A stretch of DNA of 5,209 bases from Mucilaginibacter sp. (lineage in GTDB: Bacteria; Bacteroidota; Bacteroidia; Sphingobacteriales; Sphingobacteriaceae): contig JAICXZ010000297.1 of the NCBI GenBank assembly GCA_025934475.1, positions 1 through 5,209 on the forward strand. The letters run 5' to 3'. Shown one piece after another: positions 1-5,087 of the stretch; the stretch's first letter is position 1; every line of letters begins with the position of its first letter. The notes under the pieces are model-generated. The model made no database searches. It worked only from the letters and a program-made list of their open reading frames with translations, and was not told the origin of the DNA. Made by a program: the position numbers and the translations under genes.

Positions 1-369
1 AGCATAATCGCGGCAAGCTTCTATGCCATCCAGCAAGGTTACTTTTGCTCCGAAAGCTTCCATGGCCAATGTGCGCTCTTTAGTTGAGTTGGAAGGGAGT
101 GCCAGCTCGATTTCCAAATCGTACAAACAAGCGATCATAGCCAGTGCAATCCCTGTGTTTCCACTAGTAGCCTCAATCAACTTGGTGCCGGGTTTAATAT
201 CGCCGCGTTCCAGCGCACTGCGAATCATGTTTAGCGCTGCACGGTCCTTCACGCTTCCGCCGGGATTGTTACCTTCCTGCTTGGCGTATAGGGTTACATT
301 AGGGTTTGGATTTAGTTTTTTGAGCTCCACCATAGGGGTGTTGCCAATCAGATCGATAATACCGGCCAT
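1..369 (-). CDS. cysM: Cysteine synthase, CysM type (O-acetylserine sulfhydrylase), N-terminal part, runs off left edge
   Basis: PLP-dependent enzyme that replaces the acetyl group of O-acetyl-L-serine with sulfide (CysM-type enzymes can also use thiosulfate) to make cysteine in the cytoplasm. Reading from the ATG at 369 down to base 1 gives 123 open codons; the remaining roughly 170-180 residues expected for the family lie outside the window. It opens with MAGIIDLIGNTPMVELKKLN, the usual fold-type II start. GNNPGGSVKDRAA at 33-45 places the PLP lysine at Lys41, and the phosphate-binding loop TSGNTG is at 68-73. The EGNNP and SVKDRAALNMI stretches resemble E. coli CysM more than CysK. It lies 135 bp downstream of the serine acetyltransferase on the same strand, so co-transcription is likely. 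Nothing broken is seen in the visible part. Calling it CysM rather than CysK rests on motif memory. Confidence 0.93.
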   Translation of the reverse strand, partial: MAGIIDLIGNTPMVELKKLNPNPNVTLYAKQEGNNPGGSVKDRAALNMIRSALERGDIKPGTKLIEATSGNTGIALAMIACLYDLEIELALPSNSTKERTLAMEAFGAKVTLLDGIEACRDYA

Positions 370-381
370 TTTTTATAGTTA

Positions 382-498
382 GTTGTAGAAGTTATAAAAG
401 TTATAAAGGTTAAAGAGGTTGTAGTGGTTGTAGAAGTTAGTACCAATAAAAACTTTTATAACATCTTCAACTTTTATAACATCTATAACTTTTTTAAC
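382..498. repeat. Two opposed arrays of a degenerate 9-nt tandem repeat in the cysE-cysM spacer
   Basis: On the plus strand 382-435 is six head-to-tail 9-mers: gttgtagaa, gttataaaa, gttataaag, gttaaagag, gttgtagtg, gttgtagaa, then a partial gtta. After a spacer of about 14 nt, 454-498 is five 9-mers of the same family in reverse orientation: ttttataac, atcttcaac, ttttataac, atctataac, ttttttaac. Every unit starts with GTT (or ends with AAC). The two arrays can pair unit by unit into an imperfect stem of about 45 bp; in the innermost pair all nine positions pair if two G-U wobbles are allowed in plus-strand RNA. It occupies most of the 135-bp spacer and would be transcribed in a cysE-cysM message. 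A role as RNA-stability or attenuator structure, or as a neutral dispersed repeat, is inference. Confidence 0.85.
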
Positions 499-504
499 CC
501 CAAA

Positions 505-1317
505 TCATTCTTTAATTTTCTCCTTTAGCAGGCTCACCTCGTGCGTGTGGTACACCTTGGAGTAAGGCGGAACGCTTTTGGTTAGCCATACGTTACCACC
601 GATGATGCTTCCTTCGCCTATTACCGTACGGCCACCCAGGATGGTAGCGCCTGCGTAGATCACTACATTGTCTTCCACTGTGGGGTGACGTTGTGCGTGC
701 GACGGAGTTTTGCTAACACTTAAAGCACCCAGTGTAACACCCTGGAACAGTTTCACATGGCGGCCAATAACGCAGGTTTCGCCGATAACGACGCCTGTGC
801 CGTGGTCGATGTGGAAGTGATCGGCAATTTTGGCTGCCGGGTGGATGTCTATACCGGTTTTGGAGTGGGCATACTCTGTGAGGATACGCGGAATAAGCGG
901 AACACCAAGTTCGTAGAGCGAATGCGCCAATCGGTAAAAAGAAATAGCATAAAAGCCGGGGTAAGCACGGATCACCTCAAACTCACTTTTTGCGGCAGGG
1001 TCGCCGGCAAAGGTGGCCTGGATATCTGTGTTGAGCAGGCGGTATAATTCCGGCAGACCGTTAAAAAAAGCTTTAGCAATCGACTCATTGTCTTCTTCAT
1101 GCTTGCCTCTTGTAGCGTCCAGTAATTCACAAAGCTCACTCTCGAGCTTCATAAATTCCGACTCGAGCTGGTGAACAAAGGTATACAGCTTTTTGGATTG
1201 CTCGGGATAGAGCAAACGTATCACCTGCAGCGCCCAGGTAGCTATTTCCTTATTGGAAGGAACAGCTCCGGTGATCTGCTGCTTGTTCAAAATGTGCTGA
1301 TAAAACTCTTTGTCCAT
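505..1317 (-). CDS. cysE: Serine O-acetyltransferase (CysE/EpsC type)
   Basis: Transfers acetyl from acetyl-CoA to L-serine giving O-acetylserine, the committed step of cysteine synthesis, in the cytoplasm. With the ATG at 1317 the protein has 270 residues: an alpha-helical N-terminal part (about 1-150) and a C-terminal left-handed beta-helix of hexapeptide repeats (about 156-251). The likely catalytic pair is Asp157 in GIDIHP and His172 in IDHGTGVVIGE, with QGVTLGAL and HPTVEDNVVIYAGATILGG following as in the family. The frame stays open to a GTG at 1359 (14 more codons, SRYPDSNQLSAID before the ATG). I prefer the ATG because Bacteroidota homologues tend to begin MDKEFYQ-like and GTG starts are uncommon, but this is not proven; neither start has a Shine-Dalgarno. 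The protein ends EKIKE, without the terminal Ile that E. coli CysE uses to dock into CysK, which fits a CysM-type partner next door. Confidence 0.95.
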   Translation of the reverse strand: MDKEFYQHILNKQQITGAVPSNKEIATWALQVIRLLYPEQSKKLYTFVHQLESEFMKLESELCELLDATRGKHEEDNESIAKAFFNGLPELYRLLNTDIQATFAGDPAAKSEFEVIRAYPGFYAISFYRLAHSLYELGVPLIPRILTEYAHSKTGIDIHPAAKIADHFHIDHGTGVVIGETCVIGRHVKLFQGVTLGALSVSKTPSHAQRHPTVEDNVVIYAGATILGGRTVIGEGSIIGGNVWLTKSVPPYSKVYHTHEVSLLKEKIKE

Positions 1318-1367
1318 ATCAATTGCACTCAATTGGTTGCTATCGGGGTAACGGCTCACAAGATATT

Positions 1368-1425
1368 AAAAAAGGCTAATTAACCGCGTCTCTTTAAAGT
1401 CAAAAACACAGGCTGCGGCGCGGTT
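1368..1425 (-). promoter_or_regulatory. Possible leader hairpin plus T-run upstream of cysE
   Basis: A perfect 7-bp inverted repeat, AACCGCG at 1382-1388 and CGCGGTT at 1419-1425, encloses 30 nt. In minus-strand RNA the stem is followed after about 8 nt by six U (1373 to 1368), before either candidate cysE start. The 3' arm overlaps the stop codon of the small ORF at 1380-1508, so translation of that ORF would disturb the stem. A weak promoter-like pair, TTG at 1401-1403 and TAATTAG at 1376-1382, lies in the same segment. Attenuator, weak terminator or coincidence are all possible. Confidence 0.25.
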
Positions 1426-1508
1426 TTATTTTGCTGCAGTTTGATAAAGAACGATCTGATCATTTCAGCAATAGCTGTTAGGGCCGGTTTCAACTCTGAT
1501 AAACGCAT
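1380..1508 (-). CDS. Candidate small ORF, 42 codons, upstream of cysE
   Basis: Starts at the ATG at 1508 and ends with TAA at 1380-1382, 62 bp upstream of the cysE ATG (20 bp from the alternative GTG). The predicted peptide begins MRLSELKPALTAIAEMIRSF, continues FIKLQQNKTAPQPVF and ends LTLKRRG. The first half looks like an amphipathic helix and the tail is basic; there is no cysteine and no serine run, so it is not an obvious amino-acid-sensing leader peptide. The leader before its ATG is A/T-rich (on the minus strand GAAAATAAAATACTGTAAAT), in the style of Bacteroidota genes. I recognise no family. An ORF this short can arise by chance, so coding status is uncertain. It could be a small hypothetical protein, a leader peptide of cysE, or noise. 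Confidence 0.3.
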   Translation of the reverse strand: MRLSELKPALTAIAEMIRSFFIKLQQNKTAPQPVFLTLKRRG

Positions 1509-1706
1509 TATTTACAGTATTTTATTTTCACCCCTAAGAACGATAAAGCGCCTTATAAAGTTACGTGATAGCACGCGTTTATGGCATTATTCGTTAATCT
1601 TTTCAGTTCACTGATTATTCCAAAACCCTGCTGACATAAGGCTGTCACTCCCGCTTTGTTCCTTTGAATAAACAAAACGGAAACACTTAAAAAAACAACA
1701 ACAATC
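1509..1706. other. Divergent intergenic region between the cysE leader and the DinB gene
   Basis: I find no further gene, RNA gene or repeat here. The last 40 bases before the DinB ATG are strongly A-rich with no Shine-Dalgarno (aaaaaaacaacaacaatc directly before the ATG), typical of Bacteroidota leaders. TTCCTTTG at 1659-1666 matches five of six fixed positions of the Bacteroidota -7 element TAnnTTTG and is placed plausibly, 40 bp from the start codon, but there is no convincing -33 TTTG at normal spacing. The promoter for DinB is therefore only suspected. Confidence 0.4.
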
Positions 1707-2222
1707 ATGGAAATCCTTAATTCATTTGCCAAAGAGCTCGAAAAAGAAACGGTAACTACCCGCAAAATGCTGTCGATCATCCCTGATGACAAATACGATT
1801 GGCAACCGCACCCCAAAAGCATGACTATCCGCCAATTGGCTACCCATATTGCCGATATCGGCACCTGGTTTGAACTTGTCCTGGAGCATGATGAGCTCGA
1901 CCTGGGCAGTGACAGTCACCAGGAACCCGAAATTAACAATACCACGCAATTGCTTGCCTATTTTGAGGAGTCGTTTGCAAAAGGGAAAAAAGCCCTTGAA
2001 TATGCAAGACTTGAGCAATTGGATGAATTTTGGACGATGCGTAATGGCGACCAGGTATTTTTTACAGATTTTAAAGGCGATGTTATTCGTGCCTCCTTCT
2101 GCCAGATAACCCATCACCGGGCTCAATTGGGCGTTTACCTGCGCCTGCTCGATATCCCTATTCCTGGCAGCTATGGCCCGAGCGCCGATGAATTGGAAAG
2201 GTACGCTGCTGCAGAAGCCTAA
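1707..2222 (+). CDS. DinB/YfiT-like family protein (putative metal-dependent four-helix bundle)
   Basis: Protein of 171 residues, the usual length for the DinB superfamily, which are cytoplasmic four-helix bundles that often bind a divalent metal through three histidines; some members are thiol-dependent S-transferases (bacillithiol or mycothiol type), most are uncharacterised. Visible landmarks are DWQPHPKSMTIRQLATHIAD at 31-50 with His47 as probable first ligand, and the C-terminal signature THHRAQLGVYLRLLDIPIPG at 135-154 followed by SYGPSADE at 155-162. In many relatives another His lies four residues before the second His of the HHR motif; here that position is Gln133, so the metal site may be altered or use His136/His137. 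The ATG at 1707 follows an A-rich leader, and the gene ends 21 bp before a strong terminator, so it looks monocistronic. The actual substrate cannot be told from sequence. Confidence 0.88.
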   Translation: MEILNSFAKELEKETVTTRKMLSIIPDDKYDWQPHPKSMTIRQLATHIADIGTWFELVLEHDELDLGSDSHQEPEINNTTQLLAYFEESFAKGKKALEYARLEQLDEFWTMRNGDQVFFTDFKGDVIRASFCQITHHRAQLGVYLRLLDIPIPGSYGPSADELERYAAAEA

Positions 2223-2243
2223 AATAATTGTCAAATAGACAGG

Positions 2244-2280
2244 AAAAATACCGTGTTTTTCACGGTATTTTTTTGTTTTT
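2244..2280 (+). terminator. Intrinsic terminator of the DinB gene
   Basis: A perfect 12-bp stem, aaaaataccgtg (2244-2255) and cacggtattttt (2261-2272), with a five-T loop, runs straight into a T-rich tract (ttttttt g ttttttt). It starts 21 bp after the DinB stop codon. The A-run on the left side could allow some activity in the reverse direction too, but no minus-strand gene needs it here. Confidence 0.9.
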
Positions 2281-2288
2281 TGATATAG

Positions 2289-2296
2289 TAAATTTG
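2289..2296 (+). promoter_or_regulatory. Bacteroidota -7 promoter element of the DUF3892-like gene
   Basis: TAAATTTG is an exact match to the -7 consensus TAnnTTTG used by the Bacteroidota primary sigma factor, 24 bp before the ATG at 2321, which would leave a leader of roughly 15-20 nt. The only TTTG upstream (2272-2275) lies inside the T-tract of the preceding terminator and is closer (13 bp) than the usual -33 spacing, so the -33 element is not convincing. Confidence 0.5.
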
Positions 2297-2320
2297 TTCT
2301 ATACCTAATCACACGCATCT

Positions 2321-2671
2321 ATGGAACAATGGGACTACTATATATCCGGTATTTGGAAACTCAAAGCCGGCGACATTGATGAAATTACTGACGTGTTCCT
2401 GCACTCGACCGACGGCGGGTTTGGGAAAGGTGTGAAAACCAGTAAGGACAACGTAGTAAGACTTTTGAAAGGCGGCGCAAACATTACTACCATCACCTGG
2501 AACTATCACCTGATACAATGGCGCTACGGGGCCAGGGTGCTTTTTGAAGAGGTGGACGGCGAAACCTGGTTGCATAGTGATCCAAACGCAGCAACTTTTG
2601 ATGACCTTGAAAGTTCGATACAGATGCAATACATCATGGCCGAAATGCCGGTATCGACCGAAAGTGAATAA
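2321..2671 (+). CDS. Small DUF3892-like protein of unknown function
   Basis: Protein of 116 residues with no signal peptide or membrane segment, so probably cytoplasmic. It resembles the DUF3892 family: YYISGIWK at 6-13, a basic segment KTSKDNVVRLLKGG at 39-52 corresponding to the family's K-[TS]-K-x-E/D-A/V-x-x-L-L region, TWNY at 59-62, Trp67, and WLHSDPN at 83-89 followed by DDLE at 94-97 (family pattern: R/H-S-x-P-N then D-x-L). It is acidic overall at the C-terminus (ending STESE). The family assignment is from pattern memory, and the function is not known. It is bounded by its own promoter-like element and by terminators on both sides, so it is likely a single-gene unit. The ATG at 2321 is the first in frame and sits at a sensible distance from the -7 element. 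Confidence 0.8.
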   Translation: MEQWDYYISGIWKLKAGDIDEITDVFLHSTDGGFGKGVKTSKDNVVRLLKGGANITTITWNYHLIQWRYGARVLFEEVDGETWLHSDPNAATFDDLESSIQMQYIMAEMPVSTESE

Positions 2672-2707
2672 ACTTTTTTATTAAAATAGTACATGAGGGA
2701 AGCCCTT

Positions 2708-2745
2708 CCGCCCGGCGATTCGTTGCCGGACGGGCGGGTGTTTTT
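2708..2745 (+). terminator. GC-rich intrinsic terminator after the DUF3892-like gene
   Basis: ccgcccg at 2708-2714 pairs with cgggcgg at 2731-2737; alternatively ccggc at 2712-2716 pairs with gccgg at 2725-2729 inside a shorter outer stem. The hairpin is followed directly by gtgttttt (2738-2745). It lies 36 bp after the stop codon of the upstream gene and separates it from the DUF3943 gene, which argues against co-transcription. Confidence 0.8.
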
Positions 2746-2806
2746 AATAGCTCATCATCCTCATTTCCAGCCTTCAGGGTACCTATGAAAACAAGTTTAG
2801 GTGTCT

Positions 2807-2829
2807 GTTGGTTATTAGCTATAACCAAC
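2807..2829. promoter_or_regulatory. Perfect 9-bp inverted repeat just upstream of the DUF3943 gene
   Basis: gttggttat (2807-2815) and ataaccaac (2821-2829) are exact reverse complements around the 5-nt centre tagct. The repeat ends 13 bp before the ATG at 2843. It could be an operator for a dimeric regulator, or a 5'-leader hairpin affecting translation. No T-run follows, so it is not a terminator. I see no clear TAnnTTTG promoter nearby, so the transcription start relative to it is unknown. Confidence 0.5.
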
Positions 2830-2842
2830 TATCTATCTAACT

Positions 2843-4498
2843 ATGAGAACTATATACCATGCCGCAAGGGCAGGGAACCGTGTTGTCTTGGATCGAAATT
2901 TCATTAGCAACCTCGTCAGGTATGCTTTCTTAACTCTTTTTGTATTTTCTTCCTGCAGCGTTTTTGCTCAAACCGTAGAAACAACTGATAGTACCAGGGT
3001 GCGGCAATCCGAAGTCGATAGTGTTTTTCCTGCTAAGGACCGGCTGCCTCAAACAGCGGTTATTGCACCAGCTAATCATAAACAGGTTACCGGTCCGGTA
3101 TCAAAACAGATGCGTGCTGATCAGCCCGCAGATTCGCTACCCCGGAATAAATATGGGGACCTGCTAAACGATGATATAAAATTTAATCCCCGCTATCCAC
3201 TCTGGAAACCGGCCGTAGAAGTTTTGGGGGTCAATGGATTTATCTGGAGTATCGACCGTTTCGTACTAAACGCCGATTTCTCCCACATTGGACCATCAAC
3301 CTGGAATTACAACATCAATAAGGGGTGGGAGTGGGATGCCGACCGTTTCGGGATCAATTTTATTGGGCACCCTTATTCCGGAACGCTTTATTTTAATGCG
3401 GCGCGCTCTCAGGGCTATACCTACCTGGAGTCTATTCCCTTTGCCATAGAGGGTAGTGTGATGTGGGAGTATTTTGGCGAGAATACCCGGCCATCGCTTA
3501 ACGACGTGATCAATACCCCGGTAAACGGCGAATTTTTGGGCGAGATGTTTTATCGCTTAAGCTCTAACGTATTGGATGACCGAACCTACGGATCAAACCG
3601 GTTTTTCAGGGAACTGGTGGCCGGTATCATTGACCCCACCCGCGAATTTAACAGGCTTTTACAGGGAAAGGCCTTCAGGCATACTAAGACCGATGTTTAT
3701 CAAAAAGAGCCTTTGAATGTGACGTTATCTATTGGCGAGCATAAGATCAATGAGGATAATAAGACTTTCTTCGGCAAAGGGCCGACCAACCTGATGATCA
3801 ACGCTCAATTCGATTACGGTGACCCTTTTGAGGATATCCATCGCAAGCCGTTTGATCTCTTCCGGTTCAAAACCGAATTCAGCTTTGGAGTAGGCCGAAA
3901 AATACTGGATAATGTTTTGGGCTATGGATCGTTACTCACCGGAAATACCCAATGGGGTAAGCTGTCGGTATTGTATGGTGCCTTCCAATATTACGACTAC
4001 TGGGATAATAAAACATTCGAACTCGGAGCGATTGGTTTCGGCGGCGGCGTGATCACCAAATATGCCATAAGCAAAACCTTCAATCTTTTTACCAACATGC
4101 ACTTTTCGGGAATACCGCTTGCGGGTAACAGCACCAGATACGGACCTGATACCTTGCAAGTGCGCGACTATACCTACAACGATGGTATGGAAGCCAAATT
4201 TGAGACTACGCTTAACATCGGTAAGTACGTAGATGCTGGGTTTTCTTTCTATTATTATATCCTGCACACGTTTGTTGGTCCGCCGGGCAATAATTATGTG
4301 GGAATTTTAAGGCCGAGAATCAGCGTGAAGCTGTATCAGGGTTTAAGTCTCGGTTTCGAGCACTTTCAATATTATGATGATCGTTTCCTGAAAAACTACC
4401 CTGCGATATATTCAAACCGAACGGAGCAAAAGATATTTCTTACCTGGTTCTTTGAAGATTCGCGGCTGAGAGGGAAAGCACCGAAGGGGAATGAATAA
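2843..4498 (+). CDS. DUF3943 domain-containing secreted or outer-membrane protein
   Basis: Protein of 551 residues. Residues 1-42 look like a signal peptide with an unusually long N-region (about 26 residues including several Arg), a hydrophobic core YAFLTLFVFSS and a likely signal peptidase I site VFA|Q after Ala42, a common Bacteroidota ending. A polar, Ser/Thr/Pro-containing linker covers about 43-110. The conserved DUF3943 region follows: NPRYPLWKPAVEVLGVNGF at 115-133, GWEWDADRFGINFIGHPYSG at 161-180, MWEYFGENTRPSLND at 207-221, NTPVNGEFLGEMFYRLSS at 224-241 and DPTREFNRLLQGK at 264-276. The half after about 285 is rich in alternating aromatic and polar strands (for example FSFYYYIL, KIFLTWFFED near the end), consistent with a beta-barrel or strand-rich domain in the outer membrane. 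Family function is unknown to me. Transcription is probably independent, given the terminator upstream. Family call is confident; location is inferred. Confidence 0.92.
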   Translation: MRTIYHAARAGNRVVLDRNFISNLVRYAFLTLFVFSSCSVFAQTVETTDSTRVRQSEVDSVFPAKDRLPQTAVIAPANHKQVTGPVSKQMRADQPADSLPRNKYGDLLNDDIKFNPRYPLWKPAVEVLGVNGFIWSIDRFVLNADFSHIGPSTWNYNINKGWEWDADRFGINFIGHPYSGTLYFNAARSQGYTYLESIPFAIEGSVMWEYFGENTRPSLNDVINTPVNGEFLGEMFYRLSSNVLDDRTYGSNRFFRELVAGIIDPTREFNRLLQGKAFRHTKTDVYQKEPLNVTLSIGEHKINEDNKTFFGKGPTNLMINAQFDYGDPFEDIHRKPFDLFRFKTEFSFGVGRKILDNVLGYGSLLTGNTQWGKLSVLYGAFQYYDYWDNKTFELGAIGFGGGVITKYAISKTFNLFTNMHFSGIPLAGNSTRYGPDTLQVRDYTYNDGMEAKFETTLNIGKYVDAGFSFYYYILHTFVGPPGNNYVGILRPRISVKLYQGLSLGFEHFQYYDDRFLKNYPAIYSNRTEQKIFLTWFFEDSRLRGKAPKGNE

Positions 4499-4499
4499 C

Positions 4500-4669
4500 A
4501 ACCCCGTAGGGGTTAAATGTCGGTAGAAAATAAGTTACAGGAATAATTCGCGCCGTCAGGTGCGAAACATAGCCGATCTGGCAGGCAATCAGGTCAAAAT
4601 GTTGCGTACCTACGGCACGCATATTTCTTTCTTGAATTTTTCTACCGACATTTTGCGCCGATGGCGCAA
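4500..4669. repeat. Nested-palindrome intergenic element (REP/MITE-like)
   Basis: Order: a triloop hairpin AACCCC-gta-GGGGTT (4500-4514); left arm AAATGTCGGTAGAAAA (4515-4530); an inner pair of related inverted segments, gcgccgtcaggtgcgaaaca (4550-4569) against gttgcgtacctacggcacgc (4601-4620); right arm TTTTCTACCGACATTT (4638-4653), an exact 16-bp reverse complement of the left arm; then a triloop hairpin TTGCGCC-gat-GGCGCAA (4653-4669). It starts 2 bp after the DUF3943 stop codon. The inner segments each fold into small hairpins of their own. The architecture (short hairpins flanking long inverted arms, no protein of its own) resembles non-autonomous palindromic elements mobilised or spread by IS200-like/RAYT transposases. 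I recall similar blocks between genes of other Bacteroidota, but this was not searched. Confidence 0.75.
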
Positions 4670-4719
4670 GGAAATGGCTCAACTTAGTGACATTGCCCTT
4701 AGGAACTACCTGTTTATAG

Positions 4720-4754
4720 AAAAAAAAAGTAGTAATTCGAGCCCCATCGGGGCT
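4720..4754 (-). terminator. Hairpin with trailing T-run downstream of the UBP zinc finger gene
   Basis: AGCCCC-atc-GGGGCT at 4740-4754 is a perfect 6-bp stem with a 3-nt loop, 22 bp beyond the stop codon of the minus-strand UBP gene. Read on the minus strand it is followed after 11 nt by nine T (4728 to 4720). The gap is longer than in a textbook terminator. The triloop form also matches the hairpins of the neighbouring palindromic element, so it may be a fragment of another copy rather than a terminator. Confidence 0.35.
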
Positions 4755-4776
4755 TCCTGTTATAACGAATGTTGAT

Positions 4777-5043
4777 TTAATAGTCAACCATTTGCTCATC
4801 AGCATAGCACCATAGCCAGCGTTCACCTTCCTCGGCTGAAATTACAACCGGGTGCCCGGTCTCATAAGCGTGTTTGGAAGCATGTTGTGCGGGCGAACTG
4901 TCGCAGCATAGCGTAACACCGCATTCCTGGCAGGTGCGCAGATGAACCCAGCGACCGCCGTGTTTGACGCACTCTTCGCATACGTGTTCTTTGGGTTGTT
5001 TTAGTTCTTCAATAGCGCGGATGTGTTTGCAAATTTGGCTCAT
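4777..5043 (-). CDS. UBP-type zinc finger protein (zf-UBP), stand-alone
   Basis: Protein of 88 residues made almost wholly of one ZnF-UBP (BUZ/PAZ) domain, the fold that in eukaryotic deubiquitinases and HDAC6 binds the free C-terminus of ubiquitin. Probable zinc ligands follow the family spacing: Cys5-x-His7, Cys22-x2-Cys25, Cys38-x2-Cys41, Cys46/Cys47, and His54, His58, His64. The diagnostic core is WVHLRTCQECG at 32-42, CCDSSPAQHASKHA at 46-59, then GHPVV at 63-67 and RWLWCYADE at 75-83. No signal peptide or membrane segment is present, so it is expected in the cytoplasm. Stand-alone proteins of this kind are known in bacteria, but their partner is unknown to me. It is transcribed toward the DUF3943 gene and is flanked by two different palindromic elements. 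The ATG at 5043 follows an A/T-rich leader without Shine-Dalgarno. Confidence 0.93.
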   Translation of the reverse strand: MSQICKHIRAIEELKQPKEHVCEECVKHGGRWVHLRTCQECGVTLCCDSSPAQHASKHAYETGHPVVISAEEGERWLWCYADEQMVDY

Positions 5044-5060
5044 GATATATTTATAATTTA

Positions 5061-5087
5061 TAAAGATATGTCATTTTCGACGAACAA
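5061..5087 (-). promoter_or_regulatory. Possible promoter of the UBP zinc finger gene
   Basis: On the minus strand TATCTTTA (5068 to 5061) matches five of six fixed positions of the -7 consensus TAnnTTTG, 17 bp before the ATG at 5043. A TTG lies at 5087 to 5085, 16 bp further upstream, slightly short for the usual -33 spacing. The -33 part falls inside the palindromic element that starts at 5069, so the element may supply or disturb promoter sequence. Confidence 0.35.

Noticed and set aside
23..382. Open frame of 119 codons on the plus strand
   Set aside because: It is antisense to the clear cysM coding sequence, which has family motifs; the plus-strand translation has no recognisable features.
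382..498. CRISPR array
   Set aside because: The units are 9 nt with no spacers between them and occur in both orientations, which does not fit a CRISPR.
757..1383. Two plus-strand open frames (757-1047 and 1171-1383)
   Set aside because: Both lie antisense to cysE, which has unmistakable hexapeptide-repeat and catalytic motifs.
1553..2318. Minus-strand and alternate-frame open frames over the DinB gene
   Set aside because: These are shadows of the DinB coding frame, and the longest one also reads through its terminator.
2785..2907. 40-codon plus-strand ORF starting MKTSLGVCWLL and overlapping the DUF3943 start
   Set aside because: It overlaps the DUF3943 N-terminus out of frame and runs through the inverted repeat; nothing in it resembles a protein. 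A frameshift in DUF3943 was considered, but that frame already has a complete signal peptide.
4500..4514. AACCCC-gta-GGGGTT hairpin as terminator of the DUF3943 gene
   Set aside because: No T-run follows on the plus strand, and the hairpin fits as the end of the palindromic element.
4440..4826. Open frames across the spacer between the DUF3943 and UBP genes (for example 4560-4775 plus and 4440-4826 minus)
   Set aside because: They are explained by the palindromic repeat sequence and overlap real gene ends; the translations carry no family motif.
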